From positions 747,953 through 776,633 of the forward strand of contig BFEA01000664.1 in assembly GCA_003427395.1 (NCBI GenBank): a stretch of DNA of 28,681 nucleotides, given 5' to 3'. Source of the DNA: Chara braunii (lineage: Eukaryota > Streptophyta > Charophyceae > Charales > Characeae). Made by a program: the position numbers and the translations under genes. Positions 1 to 7,760 of this stretch are shown in pieces (the stretch's first letter is position 1; every line of letters starts with the position of its first letter). The notes under the pieces are model-generated. The model was given only the letters and a program-made list of their open reading frames with translations. It did not search any database and was not told the origin of the DNA.

Positions 1-245
1 CAAGTGCAAGATGGACAATGCATGAGTGTGACACAAGCATGTGACTGGTTGAACAACCAAGGATGAATCGGACTATCACCAAGTGCAAGAATGGACAATG
101 CCTGAATGTGACACAAGCATGTGACTAGTTGAACAAACGAGGATGAATCGGACTATCACCAAATGCAAAAATCGACAAAGCATAAGTGTGACTAATGAAC
201 ACACAAGCATGTGACTAGTTTGAACAGCCGAGGATGAATCGGACT
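1..245. repeat. Satellite, type A units of about 80 bp
   Basis: About three tandem units start near 1, 80 and 160. Each carries a core reading roughly caagtgcaag, then gacacaagcatgtgact, then ggatgaatcgg, and ends in actatcacc. The third unit is about 10 bp longer because of a small internal duplication around 190-205. The array begins mid-array at the left edge, so its true extent is unknown. No coding potential is evident. Confidence 0.9.
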
Positions 246-1555
246 ATCACCAAGTGAAGAGAGAGTGGACTGCACAAGTGAGATTAGAGCATACACACAT
301 GTGGAGCTAAGGAAGCAGCTAGGAAGGAAACCGGCACATCACCAAGTGAGGAAAGCGTGAAGCGCACAAGTGAGACTAGAGTATACACACACGTGAAGCT
401 ATGGAAGCAACTAGGAAAGAACCGGCAGATCACCAAGTGAAGAAAGGACTGAACTGCACAAGTGAGACTAGAGCATACACATATGTGAAGCTATGGAAGC
501 AACTAGGAAAGAACTGGCACATCACCAAGTGAAGCAAGTCTAAACTGCACGAATGAGACTAGAGCATACACATATGTGAAGCTATGGAAGCAACTAGGAT
601 AGAACTGGCACATCACTAAGTGAAGAAAGGACTAAACTGCACAAGTGAGACTTGAGCATGCACACATGTGAAGCTATGGAAGCAACTAGGAAAAAACTGG
701 CACATCAACAAGTGAAGAAAGGACTGAAGTGCACAAGTGAGACTAGAGCATACACACATGTGAAGCTATGAAAGCAACTTGGAAAAAATCGACACATCAC
801 CAAGTGAAGAAAGGACTGAACTGCACAAGTGAGACTAGAGCATACACACATATGAAGCTATGGAAGCAATTAGGAAAGAACCGACACATCACCAAGTGAA
901 GCAAGTGTGAACTGCACAAGTGAGACTAGAGCATACACACATGTGAAGCTATGGAAGCAACTAGGAAGAAACGGACACATCACTAAGTGAAGCAAGTGTG
1001 AACTGCACAATTGAGACTATAGAGCATACACACATGCGAAGCTATGGAAGCAACTAGGAAAGTACCAGCACATCACAAAGTGAAGGAAGTGCGAACTGCA
1101 CAAGTGAGACTAGAGCATACACACATGTGAAGCTATAGAAGCAACTAGGGAAGAACCAGTACATCACCAAGTGAAGAGAGAGTGAACTGCACAAGTGAGA
1201 TCGGAGCATACACAAATGTAAGCCTATAGAAGCAACTAGGAAAAAAACGACACATCACCAAGTGAAGAAAGTGTAAACTGCACAAGTAAGACTTAGAGAG
1301 AGCATACACACATGTGAAGCTATGGAAGCAACTAGGAAAAAACCGAAATATCACAAAGTGAGGAAAGAGTGAACTGCACAAGTGAGACTAGAGCATACAC
1401 ACATGTGAAGCTATGGAAGCGACTAGGAAAGAACGGGCACATCACCAAGTGAAGAATGTTATAAACTGCACAAGTGAGACTATAGCATACATACATGTAA
1501 GGCTATGGAAGCAATTAGGAAGGAACCGGCATATCACCAAGTGAAGAAAGAGTGT
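246..1555. repeat. Satellite, type B units of 91 bp, about 14 copies
   Basis: A long tandem array. The marker accaagtg recurs at 249, 341, 432 and 523 and then about every 91 bp, to 1536. Each unit has the order: accaagtgaag, variable spacer, ctgcacaagtgagact, agagcatacacacatgtgaagc, tatggaagcaactagg, aaccggcacatc. The central CACATGTG is a perfect palindrome present in most units. Units differ by scattered substitutions and 1-3 bp indels, so this is a moderately old array. It shares the accaagtg start with the type A units, so both probably descend from one ancestor. Open frames through it on the minus strand are repeat translations, not genes. Confidence 0.95.
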
Positions 1556-1815
1556 TGCATGTGAGTGAGACTTGCTCATATGCTTGTCACTCATGAAGGC
1601 AACAAGCTTAGAACGAACCTTCATTATGTGAGAGACGAGTCTTGCACATGAGTGAGACTAACTCAAACACCTGCATAGGACTCGTGAAAGCAACCATCCT
1701 TGAATTGGATCATCCCAAAGTGGAGAATTGGATAATGCAAGAGGCTAGGATCACCATAGTACTAACATGAGTGAAAACTAAAGTAACGATTTACCCCAAA
1801 GTGGAGAGACAAACA
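1556..1815. repeat. Degenerate edge of the satellite array
   Basis: Recognisable but decayed satellite words continue here: gtgagtgagact twice, gaaggcaacaagc, and the variant ccccaaagtggagag in place of accaagtgaag. Spacing is about 80 bp. Decay at the array edge is usual for satellites that homogenise by unequal exchange. Confidence 0.7.
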
Positions 1816-1976
1816 GATCTTGAGGTGAGATTGAGTAGAAATTACCCTCAAGCTAGAATTCACATGGCACAAAGTGGCGATTTGCCAGGGGGGGAAGGAT
1901 ATGGCCATTATGGAGACACTACTAATGGAGGAACTACTTTCTATCTCTTCCCTGTATTTGGGAAGCTTTAGCCATG

Positions 1977-2191
1977 GAGAGAAAAAGGGAATGAGGAGAG
2001 AGGAGAGAGGAGGAGAAGAAGAAGTAGAAGAAGAAGAGGGAGAAGCGGAGGAAGAAGAAAAAGAGGAAGGAGAAGAAAAAACAAGAAGAAAGGAGGAGGA
2101 AAAAAAGAAGAAGAAGAAGAAGAAGAAGAAGAAAAAGGAAGAAGAAGAAGAAAAAAAACACGAAGAGAAAGAAGAAGAAGAGGAAGAGGAG
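1977..2191 (+). repeat. Purine (GA/GAA) tract of about 215 bp
   Basis: The plus strand is almost entirely A and G from about 1977 to 2191, with only isolated pyrimidines (for example near 2028, 2045 and 2159). It is built of GAA, GGA and A-run microsatellites. It turns abruptly into pyrimidine-rich sequence at 2193. Long open frames across it in several frames are low-complexity artefacts (poly-Glu/Lys on plus, poly-Phe/Ser on minus). Confidence 0.95.
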
Positions 2192-2741
2192 CACCTCCTC
2201 CTTGTTCCCACTCTCCTCTCCTATACTCTCTTGGTGTTGAAGACCAATCTTGGTGAAGCTCCCCCCTCCTTTGCACATGTTCCACCTAGATATGACTCTC
2301 TCCTTCCTTAAGCCCTCATCTTCCTCCTTTGTCACTCTCCTTCAAGCTATGGCAGGTTCCCACCTTCAAGGCTATGGAGTCCTCCCCTCTAGGAGGGCTA
2401 AATGACCTTTTTCAAGTCTCTCCCTCTCTTCCACAGCCTGGGCGCTATGGCGGACCACCTCCTTGGGCCTGCACCACTCTCACTAGCTCCAATGGCTTCT
2501 CCCACTAGCCTACAGTCTCCTCCAAGTCTCCAAACTGGCAGCGGTTCCCTTCCTCTCACTCCAAGTGAGTAGAGTGCTCCAATGAGCTTACTTGGGCAGC
2601 ATGGGCACTCCTCAAGCAAATGTGAGTGTGGCGGACTACTCCCTCAACTTATGTAAGCTGAAACCAGCACACCGCCCAGCCCATGAGCCTCCCCATGTGC
2701 CTCCAAGTGAACTGAGGTACCCCCAAGGCCAATTTTCACCA
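2192..2741. other. Unassigned spacer
   Basis: About 550 bp of pyrimidine-biased sequence with no convincing coding frame. The words gcacctcctcc and tctccttc echo the complement of the neighbouring purine tract. The stretch between the satellite and the MITE could be the remains of an LTR element, but I see no primer-binding site, polypurine tract next to a TG start, or protein motif to support that. Confidence 0.4.
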
Positions 2742-3271
2742 CTACAACAGAGAAATTCCCACGAGAAATGAAAGTTGAAAAAACATTTCATAAAAAAAAA
2801 AATTCCTTCATATTTATGAATTATCATTCCAATGTTCGTCTCATTCTAAAATTTTCAATTTTATTTGATAAGTTTCCATCTAAATATGAGTTTTCCCTTC
2901 CAACTACATCTATTTGTTCAAGATGGAATGAAAGTCTGAACGAGTTTATGAAATGTTTTAATTATACTTTCATTTTACTACAACAAAAATTTTCTAATTT
3001 ATATTGGATTAACCTATTTATGACTGAAAATCCTTACTTAGAATGATAGTCCAATTAAAATATTTTATGAACTCATCTAGACTTTCATTCCATCTCTAGC
3101 GTGCAGTTCAAATAAGAAGTGATACCCCATTCTTGAAAGGAAAATTTTCAAGAAAGACGAAAAATTTTAAAATTGGAATGACATTTTTTAAGATGAAATA
3201 AAAATTTAAAATTTAGAATGTAATTTTACTCTAGAATGATTATTTAATTCTGGGAAATTTTTCTGTTGTAG
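2742..3271. mobile_element. Fold-back MITE-like element (530 bp)
   Basis: The element opens with CTACAACAGAGAAATTCCCA and closes with the complement of CTACAACAGAAAAATTTCCCA, so the terminal inverted repeats agree over about 20 bp. It is AT-rich, unlike both flanks. The arms pair internally too: AGATGGAATGAAAGTCT (2921-2937) is a perfect inverse of 3079-3095, and flanking bases match with substitutions. A third terminal-like copy, CTACAACAAAAATTTT, sits inside at 2978-2993. Just outside, GGCC-AA (2727-2732) and TTGGCC (3279-3284) are also inverted, so the real ends may lie slightly further out. The 92-codon frame inside (2768-3046) resembles no transposase. This is best read as a non-autonomous DNA transposon; the superfamily is not assigned. 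Confidence 0.75.
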
Positions 3272-3292
3272 GCCTATTTTGGCCAAGTACAT

Positions 3293-3325
3293 GCAGTCCG
3301 AGTGGCTGGTACCAACTCGGACTGC
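3293..3325. repeat. Stem-loop, 11-bp perfect stem (hairpin family)
   Basis: GCAGTCCGAGT (3293-3303) pairs with ACTCGGACTGC (3315-3325) across an 11-nt loop. The arms carry the family words AGTCCG and CGGACT found again at 4257, 4793 and 5346. Confidence 0.9.
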
Positions 3326-3395
3326 CCCTTGGGCCTCCGCAAGCCTCTTTTCCTTTCTCAAATGTTGTCCCCTTGAGTCCAAATGCCCAAGGGGC
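3324..3395. repeat. Inverted repeat, 11 bp, 50-nt spacer
   Basis: GCCCCTTGGGC (3324-3334) is the exact inverse of GCCCAAGGGGC (3385-3395). It shares two bases with the end of the preceding hairpin, so the two structures compete or stack. Confidence 0.8.
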
Positions 3396-3497
3396 AACCT
3401 CACTTGAAAGAAAAAGGTCTTGTAGGCCTTTTTCTCAATTTTTGTTGATTTCACCCCATTTTGGGTAGGCCGAGATATTTTCCCATGTCTCGGTGCC

Positions 3498-3523
3498 ATC
3501 TCAGCCTTGGATCTGGCTGAGAT
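3498..3523. repeat. Stem-loop, 9-bp stem with an alternative pairing
   Basis: ATCTCAGCC (3498-3506) pairs with GGCTGAGAT (3515-3523). A second, mutually exclusive stem, TTGGATC with GATCCAA, lies inside and just past it (about 3508-3527). Confidence 0.8.
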
Positions 3524-3661
3524 CCAAAGCCAACAATATTCCAAGCTACCCCCAAGTGGTCCTTGCTTCAATTTTGAGCCCTTAGGCTCACCTTTTCAGT
3601 TTTTGGTGAATCTGGCCCAGTTTCGTTTTTTTCCTTCTTTACTTTTTTTCCATTTTGGGCT

Positions 3662-3712
3662 GCCAACTCATTCCGGAGTTGGCCGTTTGAGCTGGCCTGA
3701 CAAAAAACGGCC
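3662..3712. repeat. Two overlapping stem-loops, 8 bp each
   Basis: GCCAACTC (3662-3669) pairs with GAGTTGGC (3676-3683). GGCCGTTT (3681-3688) pairs with AAACGGCC (3705-3712). They share three bases, so only one can form fully at a time. A further palindromic pair, GATCTGA/TCAGATC, lies at 3731-3746. Confidence 0.8.
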
Positions 3713-4097
3713 ATATGCTCTCCTCCATAAGATCTGATCTCAGATCCATGGTCCACAAAAAAAACGATCAATTCCTTTTTGGATTTTCTTTCATTTTTGT
3801 CCTTTTTAATTTAGATATTGCTGAGATAATGCCCTTGCCCTGCAATCCGGATTCTCCTCCATCGAATCTGGAGGGATGAGGTCACAGTAGGGACCTGCCA
3901 ATCCTTACTCCACCAGTCCCAACTGACCGGCACATTCTCCTCCACTCTTTTCTTCCCTTTTGTCGCATTCTTCCTCCTTTTTCTCCCATTTTCTCTTTTT
4001 TTCTTTTATTTTTGTTGTGACAATTGTCAAGCAGCTGTGCATCTTCTTTCTTGGCCTTAGATCCTCATTCATGGCCAGATCCATGCCCAACAGTTGA

Positions 4098-4116
4098 CCG
4101 TTGCATCTCGGATTGC
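4098..4116. repeat. Hairpin-family right half (broken copy)
   Basis: CCGTTGCATCTCGGATTGC matches the loop and right arm of the copy at 4955-4977. Its left outer arm is not recognisable, so it looks like a decayed or truncated family member. Confidence 0.6.
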
Positions 4117-4124
4117 AATAATGA

Positions 4125-4146
4125 AGCCCCCATGCTCATGGGGGCT
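4125..4146. repeat. Stem-loop, 10-bp stem, 2-nt loop
   Basis: AGCCCCCATG (4125-4134) is a perfect inverse of CATGGGGGCT (4137-4146), with only CT between them. This makes a near-continuous palindrome. Confidence 0.9.
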
Positions 4147-4256
4147 CTCGTTTGCCTTCGTTTTCTCAATTTTTGGCCCCCATTTGCTCCGATTTTTTCG
4201 TGGTAACTTATTTTTTGCACAGAGCCCATTGAGGCTCTATTTTCGTGTGCCTTGCT

Positions 4257-4278
4257 AGTCCGAGATATCTCGGATTGC
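4257..4278. repeat. Palindrome of 16 bp (hairpin family)
   Basis: TCCGAGATATCTCGGA (4259-4274) is a perfect palindrome. With its flanks it reads AGTCCG...CGGATTGC, the same arm words as the other family members. A 6-bp stem (AGAGCC/GGCTCT) lies 20 bp upstream. Confidence 0.9.
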
Positions 4279-4668
4279 TGGGCAGTCCCTCCTTCACCCT
4301 TTTTCTCTCGTTTTTGCCTCCTAGCACCCTCTCCCTAGGCTCATTTAGTTTTACACTCACAATGGCTAATATTTTCCACCGTCAAGATTTTGATTTTGAC
4401 GACGCTACTCGCTTGCACACTCTTTCCCTTTGCTGGCTTATGGTCCCCTTGGGACAACCCGAGTCCCCGTTACTCTCCAATGCCAGTACCATTTTTTAGT
4501 CCCGGTGGTGGTCCCGCTGACACGTTTCCCAATTTTCGACTCTTTTTATTTGGGCCCATTTAGTCTCCGACATCATTCCCGGTGACGTCCCATTTTTATT
4601 TGGGGCACCCTTGTCCCCGAGAGTCCCAATTTCTCCTTCTCATGGGCCTCAAGTGTCGTGAATACTCC

Positions 4669-4697
4669 TGGCCGCAAGATCCACCATCTCGCGGCCA
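4669..4697. repeat. Stem-loop, 7+4 bp stem
   Basis: TGGCCGC (4669-4675) pairs with GCGGCCA (4691-4697). After one mismatch, AGAT pairs with ATCT. Confidence 0.8.
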
Positions 4698-4723
4698 CGG
4701 TTTACCGTTCCCGTTTGCCCAAG

Positions 4724-4752
4724 CCCAAGACACTTTTTTTTAGTGTCTTGGG
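4724..4752. repeat. Stem-loop, 11-bp perfect stem
   Basis: CCCAAGACACT (4724-4734) pairs with AGTGTCTTGGG (4742-4752) around an all-T loop of seven bases. Confidence 0.9.
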
Positions 4753-4753
4753 T

Positions 4754-4786
4754 GTGCCAAGGCCCTTTTTCTTTTGGCCTAGGCAC
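4754..4786. repeat. Stem-loop, 11-bp stem with one mismatch
   Basis: GTGCCAAGGCC (4754-4764) faces GGCCTAGGCAC (4776-4786). It begins two bases after the preceding hairpin, so the two lie in tandem. Confidence 0.75.
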
Positions 4787-4792
4787 CCCGAT

Positions 4793-4816
4793 GCAGTTCG
4801 TTGTTTCTTGGACTGC
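4793..4816. repeat. Hairpin-family member
   Basis: Arms GCAGTTCG and TTGGACTGC flank the loop TTGTTTC. The T in the left arm would give a G-U pair in RNA. It aligns base for base in length with the copy at 5346-5369. Confidence 0.75.
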
Positions 4817-4893
4817 TATGGTGGCCTTTTCCCGAGCCCTATGGCCCCACAACATGCCTCAAACTGAAACAAAATGAAACGACCAACTTCCAA

Positions 4894-4927
4894 GTGCATC
4901 CGAACTCAATGTTGGCTTCGGATGCAC
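4894..4927. repeat. Stem-loop, 11-bp perfect stem
   Basis: GTGCATCCGAA (4894-4904) pairs with TTCGGATGCAC (4917-4927) over a 12-nt loop. The arm words resemble the hairpin family but are shifted by one base. Confidence 0.9.
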
Positions 4928-4953
4928 CTAAAAGATGTGTTTCCCTTCCCTAA

Positions 4954-4979
4954 TGCAATCCGTTGCATCTCGGTTGCAT
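4954..4979. repeat. Hairpin-family member with one-base bulge
   Basis: GCAATCCG faces CGGTTGC (core 4955-4977) over the loop TTGCATCT. The A-T pair at the fourth arm position replaces the G-C pair of the copy at 5346, a covariation-like change. Confidence 0.75.
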
Positions 4980-4993
4980 GGGGCCTTGATTTT

Positions 4994-5030
4994 TCTTGAT
5001 TTTCTCTTCAAATTCAAGAGAAAATCAAGA
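4994..5030. repeat. Stem-loop, 15-bp perfect stem
   Basis: TCTTGATTTTCTCTT (4994-5008) is the exact inverse of AAGAGAAAATCAAGA (5016-5030), with a 7-nt loop. This is the longest perfect short stem in the zone. Confidence 0.95.
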
Positions 5031-5045
5031 CACTTTGCAACCGCC

Positions 5046-5129
5046 ATATCCTAGGATATATCTGGTCATGGATGCATCTCCCCAAGTATATCCTAGGATG
5101 TATCTGGTCACGGATGCATCTCCCCAAGT
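5046..5129. repeat. 42-bp tandem duplication with internal palindrome
   Basis: Two copies, 5046-5087 and 5088-5129, differ at only a few bases. The first starts with the palindrome ATATCCTAGGATAT. Both end in ggatgcatctccccaagt. Confidence 0.9.
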
Positions 5130-5344
5130 GATCGTTTTTTACCGTTAAGACCCTTTTCGCTTTTCTTTTATTTTTCCTTTTCTTTTCTTTTCTTTTTTTT
5201 TATTTTCCTTCCATTTCCGAATGTCTTATTCTCCCACCTTTTTCTTTTGTTTTTCTCTTTTTTTCTAGCATGTAAAGATTCAACTAGCTGTTGAGGTCTT
5301 TTTTGCGCCTTTCCTCTTAGTTTTGGCCCTTCCTATGCCCAAGG

Positions 5345-5370
5345 TGCAGTCCGTTATTTCTCGGACTGCA
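5345..5370. repeat. Hairpin-family member, 9-bp perfect stem
   Basis: TGCAGTCCG (5345-5353) pairs with CGGACTGCA (5362-5370) over the loop TTATTTCT. Confidence 0.9.
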
Positions 5371-5480
5371 ATTGATGCTCCCCCATGCTAATAAAACCAC
5401 GGTCCAGATCACGCTACAAGTTGAAAATACGACTTCTTACCTTTTTCTCTCTTATTTTCTTTCCTTTTCCATGGTTCTTT

Positions 5481-5870
5481 TTTTTATTTTGATACCATGA
5501 CCACAATATGTCTCATAACTCGGCTTGAGGGGCTCAACGCACAGTTGAAAAAACTGCGCCAGTTCCTTTACCCTCGTCCCTGGGTGAGCCCAGTGGCTAC
5601 CACGACCACAGGTCGGTCGTGGTCTGCTGTACAGCAGGGCGCCAAGCCTGTGTGGACCAAAGGAAAGTCCAGTGGCGCACCCCCACCCTTTTGTCGTGGG
5701 AGCGCCGACTGGACGAGTCCTGTAGTGGAGTGCAACCCGAGTATACCAGGCACACAATGAAGGTTCGTGAGCAGGAGCCTGGTACGCTGTGGAGGTTTGC
5801 GAGCAAGGAGCATGGTACACTGCAGAGGGTCGGGACACCACTCCCTCCAACAACGGTGGGAGATCTGCTG
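5481..5870. other. Spacer with palindromes and a 33-bp direct repeat
   Basis: ACCACGACC (5599-5607) pairs with GGTCGTGGT (5615-5623), followed at once by the 14-bp palindrome CTGCTGTACAGCAG (5624-5637). A degenerate direct repeat (aggttcgtgagcaggagcc at 5761, aggtttgcgagcaaggagc at 5793) follows. The stretch leads into the 688-bp tandem repeat. No gene is supported. Confidence 0.7.
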
Positions 5871-7246
5871 CCAGTTTGCCCCGCTTGGGAGGCCATGAGA
5901 TAGAACCCTGCTCAGGCTCATGCTGCTCTCCATCAAGGGGACTAGCTGATGATACATGGTGTCCCATAAATCTTCCAATCATCCACTATCTGAGGCGCAG
6001 GTTGGCCATTAGCGACCCTACCACACTTGTTAGGTGTAATGTGACCTCCTGTGTGTGTCCAAGGGCTGTCGCTTCCAAAACACCCATTTCTGGTGTGGTT
6101 GGGCCGTCCGGTCGGGGCTCCACCTCTATTGGGGAGGGGCCAAAGGCATCCTTGAGAGGGTCTATGTCCTCCCCCCTCCCCGAGCCGCATTGTAGCATCC
6201 CTTGCGTAGGGTGTTGAGCCCTCTTTTCGGGCATCCTCCCTTGTAATCTCGAGTTGCTTGTTCTCCTTATTTGGGTTGTTTTGGTCATGTTGCCTCTTTT
6301 CTGGTGTTTCCGTTTTGGTGTGTTTCATGTGTTTGGATGATTCTCCTTATTCCAGTGTACACCTTGCCACTCCATCCTCCTCGTCGATTGTTGGTATGCA
6401 GGCCCCCGATGCAGGTCCTATTACCAGTTGTCCTTTTGACCTTGTCGGGCCTTCGGGATGTGCAGCTTGGGTCGACGTGGATCTTGTGGGGCCGATGCCT
6501 TTGCCTTGGAGGCCTGTGTGGCAAGCACTACGTTGCTCGCCGCAGTCGGGGGTGGGGTCCAGTTTGCCCCGCTTGGGAGGCCATGAGACATAACCCTGCT
6601 TAGGCTCGTGCTGCTCTCCGGCAAGGGGACTAGCTGATGATACATGGTGTCCGATAAATCTTCGAATCATCCACCGTATCTGAGGCGCAGGTTGGCCATA
6701 AGTGACCTTACCACTTCGTGTGTGTGTCCGGGGGCTGTCGTTTCCAAGACACCCATTTCTGGTGGGGTTGGGGCACCCGGTCGGGGTTCCACGTCCATTG
6801 GGGAGGGCCCAAACACATCCTTGAGAGGGTCTATGTCCATGGGCTCGGAACCTCCCCCCTCCTTGAGTCGCGTTGTAGCATCCCTTGCGCGGGGTGTTGA
6901 GCCCCCTTTCCAGGCATCCTCCCTTGTAATCTCGAGTTGCTTGTTGTCCTTATTTGGGTTGTTTTGGTCGTGTTGCCTCTTTTTCGGTGTTTTTGTTTTG
7001 GTGTGTTTCATGTGTTTGATTCTCCTTGTTCCAGTATACACCTTGGCGACCCATCCTCCTCTTCGATTGTTGGTATGTAGGCCCCCTCTGCAGGTCCTAT
7101 TACCAGCTGTCCTTTTGATTTGGCCGGGCCTTTGGGATGTGCAACCTATGTCGACATGGATCCAATGGGGGCTGATGCCTTTGCCGTGGAGGCCTATGTG
7201 GCCCACACTACGTTGCTCGCAACCGGCGGGGGTGGGGTCCAGTCTG
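5871..7246. repeat. 688-bp tandem duplication, two copies
   Basis: The word ccagtttgccccgcttggg begins copies at 5871 and 6559. Copies correspond throughout (ctagctgatgatacatggtgt, ctgaggcgcaggttggcca, cttgtaatctcgagttgctt) with perhaps 10-15 percent divergence by eye. A third start word, ggggtccagt, at 7235-7244 marks the end of copy 2 and is the exact point where the gypsy RT fragment takes over. Copy 2 has a 14-bp insertion near 6840 relative to copy 1. Confidence 0.9.
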
Positions 7247-7251
7247 CACAA
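6667..7251 (-). CDS. Possible gag-like disordered protein, minus strand (weak)
   Basis: A 194-codon minus-strand frame covers copy 2 of the tandem repeat. Its central part is hydrophilic and Lys/Arg/Gln/Asn-rich, then turns Pro/acidic (DIDPLKDVFGPSP, then PEMGVLE). Copy 1 (about 5986-6328) encodes the matching segments (KRQHDQNNPNK, NKQLEITREDA, DIDPLKDAFGPSP, PEMGVLEATA), but a 14-bp indel shifts it between two frames. Conservation of these words between copies is expected from DNA identity alone, so coding is not proven. A plus-strand frame of similar length also spans copy 2. It has no zinc knuckle and no domain I recognise. Confidence 0.25.
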   Translation of the reverse strand: MCRLDPTPAGCEQRSVGHIGLHGKGISPHWIHVDIGCTSQRPGQIKRTAGNRTCRGGLHTNNRRGGWVAKVYTGTRRIKHMKHTKTKTPKKRQHDQNNPNKDNKQLEITREDAWKGGSTPRARDATTRLKEGGGSEPMDIDPLKDVFGPSPMDVEPRPGAPTPPEMGVLETTAPGHTHEVVRSLMANLRLRYGG

Positions 7252-7759
7252 GGTTCAATTTATAAGATGGCACCTTATGAGCTTGAAGAATTGAGGAGCA
7301 AGATTCAAGAACTAGCAGACAAAGGGTGCTATGGCTCATGTGTTTTGTTTGTCACTAAGAAAGAAGGGAAACTACGATGTAGGGGATTGAATGCCACAAC
7401 AACGAAGAGGCAAACGATTACCCCTAATAGATGAGCTTTTGGATAAGCTAAAGACTTGTAAGTATTTTTCTTAAATAGATTTGAAGGCAAAGTGTCGTTA
7501 GATCGAAGTGGCTTCTAAAGATCAGCGCAAGGCCATGTTTATAACTAGATATGGTTACTACGAGTTCAATGTGATGCCTTGGTGTGACTAAAGCCCTTGC
7601 GACTTTCGAACGATGTTTGAATGACGTGTTTAATGACTGGCTTGACCGATTCGTGGTTGTATATCTAGACAACATCTTAGTCTTCAGTAAGACTCTAGAG
7701 GAGCATGAGTCATACTTTCATAAGGTCCTAATTAAGATTAGAGAGGACAAGTTCAAGGT
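7247..7759 (+). pseudogene. Ty3/gypsy reverse transcriptase fragment, broken
   Basis: Translated pieces give the order of a gypsy RT. First comes IYKMAPYELEELRSKIQEL (start of the fingers), then VLFVTKKEGKLR, RGLNA, PLIDELLDKL, an ID-L block, AMFITRYGYYEFNVMPW, VTKALATFERCLNDVF and finally VVYLDNILVFSKTLEEHE. Several frameshifts and at least one stop interrupt it. Part of the CVDYR block is deleted, and the catalytic YLDD box reads YLDN, so it cannot work. It starts abruptly at the edge of the 688-bp repeat and stops at 7759, where organelle-like DNA begins. Its final 68 bp recur inverted at 9418-9485. It resembles the family of the pol at 24735-26954 and covers the RT part missing there. Confidence 0.85.
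7692..7759. repeat. 68-bp perfect inverted repeat, left arm
   Basis: This end of the RT fragment is the exact reverse complement of 9418-9485; I compared it base by base. Similarity stops sharply on both sides. Confidence 0.97.
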
Positions 7760-7760
7760 T

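Larger units (their letters stand above)
3272..5480. other. Non-coding zone dense in short stem-loops
   Basis: No convincing gene lies here. The plus strand is T/C-rich, with blocks such as 5160-5270 made almost wholly of T and C. The notable content is more than a dozen perfect or near-perfect inverted repeats with 7-15 bp stems and short loops; the clearest are listed separately. Several belong to one sequence family with arms GCARTCCG and CGGAYTGC. The open frames over this stretch are interrupted and cross the hairpins, so I do not call them genes. Confidence 0.7.

Noticed and set aside
246-1555. CRISPR-like array (regular repeats)
   Set aside because: There are no unique spacers between short repeats; the whole 91-bp unit is repeated with drift, which is satellite structure, in a eukaryotic context.
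1145-1624. Minus-strand Cys/Phe-rich open frames in the satellite
   Set aside because: The peptide simply repeats with the DNA unit and there is no start context or domain.
1762-2335. Glu/Lys- and Ser/Phe-rich proteins over the purine tract
   Set aside because: All frames are open because the DNA is low-complexity; there is no domain on either strand.
2742-3271. CACTA-type transposon (cactacaac start)
   Set aside because: The 5' end fits CACTA, but the 3' end reads ctgttgtagg rather than ending in TAGTG, so I left the superfamily open.
4724-4752. Rho-independent terminator (stem plus T-run)
   Set aside because: The T-run is the loop, not the tail, and there is no bacterial gene nearby; it is one of many hairpins here.
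6644-7294. 216-codon plus-strand frame over the 688-bp repeat
   Set aside because: Hydrophobic, low-complexity reading of the complement of the more protein-like minus frame; the other copy does not keep it open.
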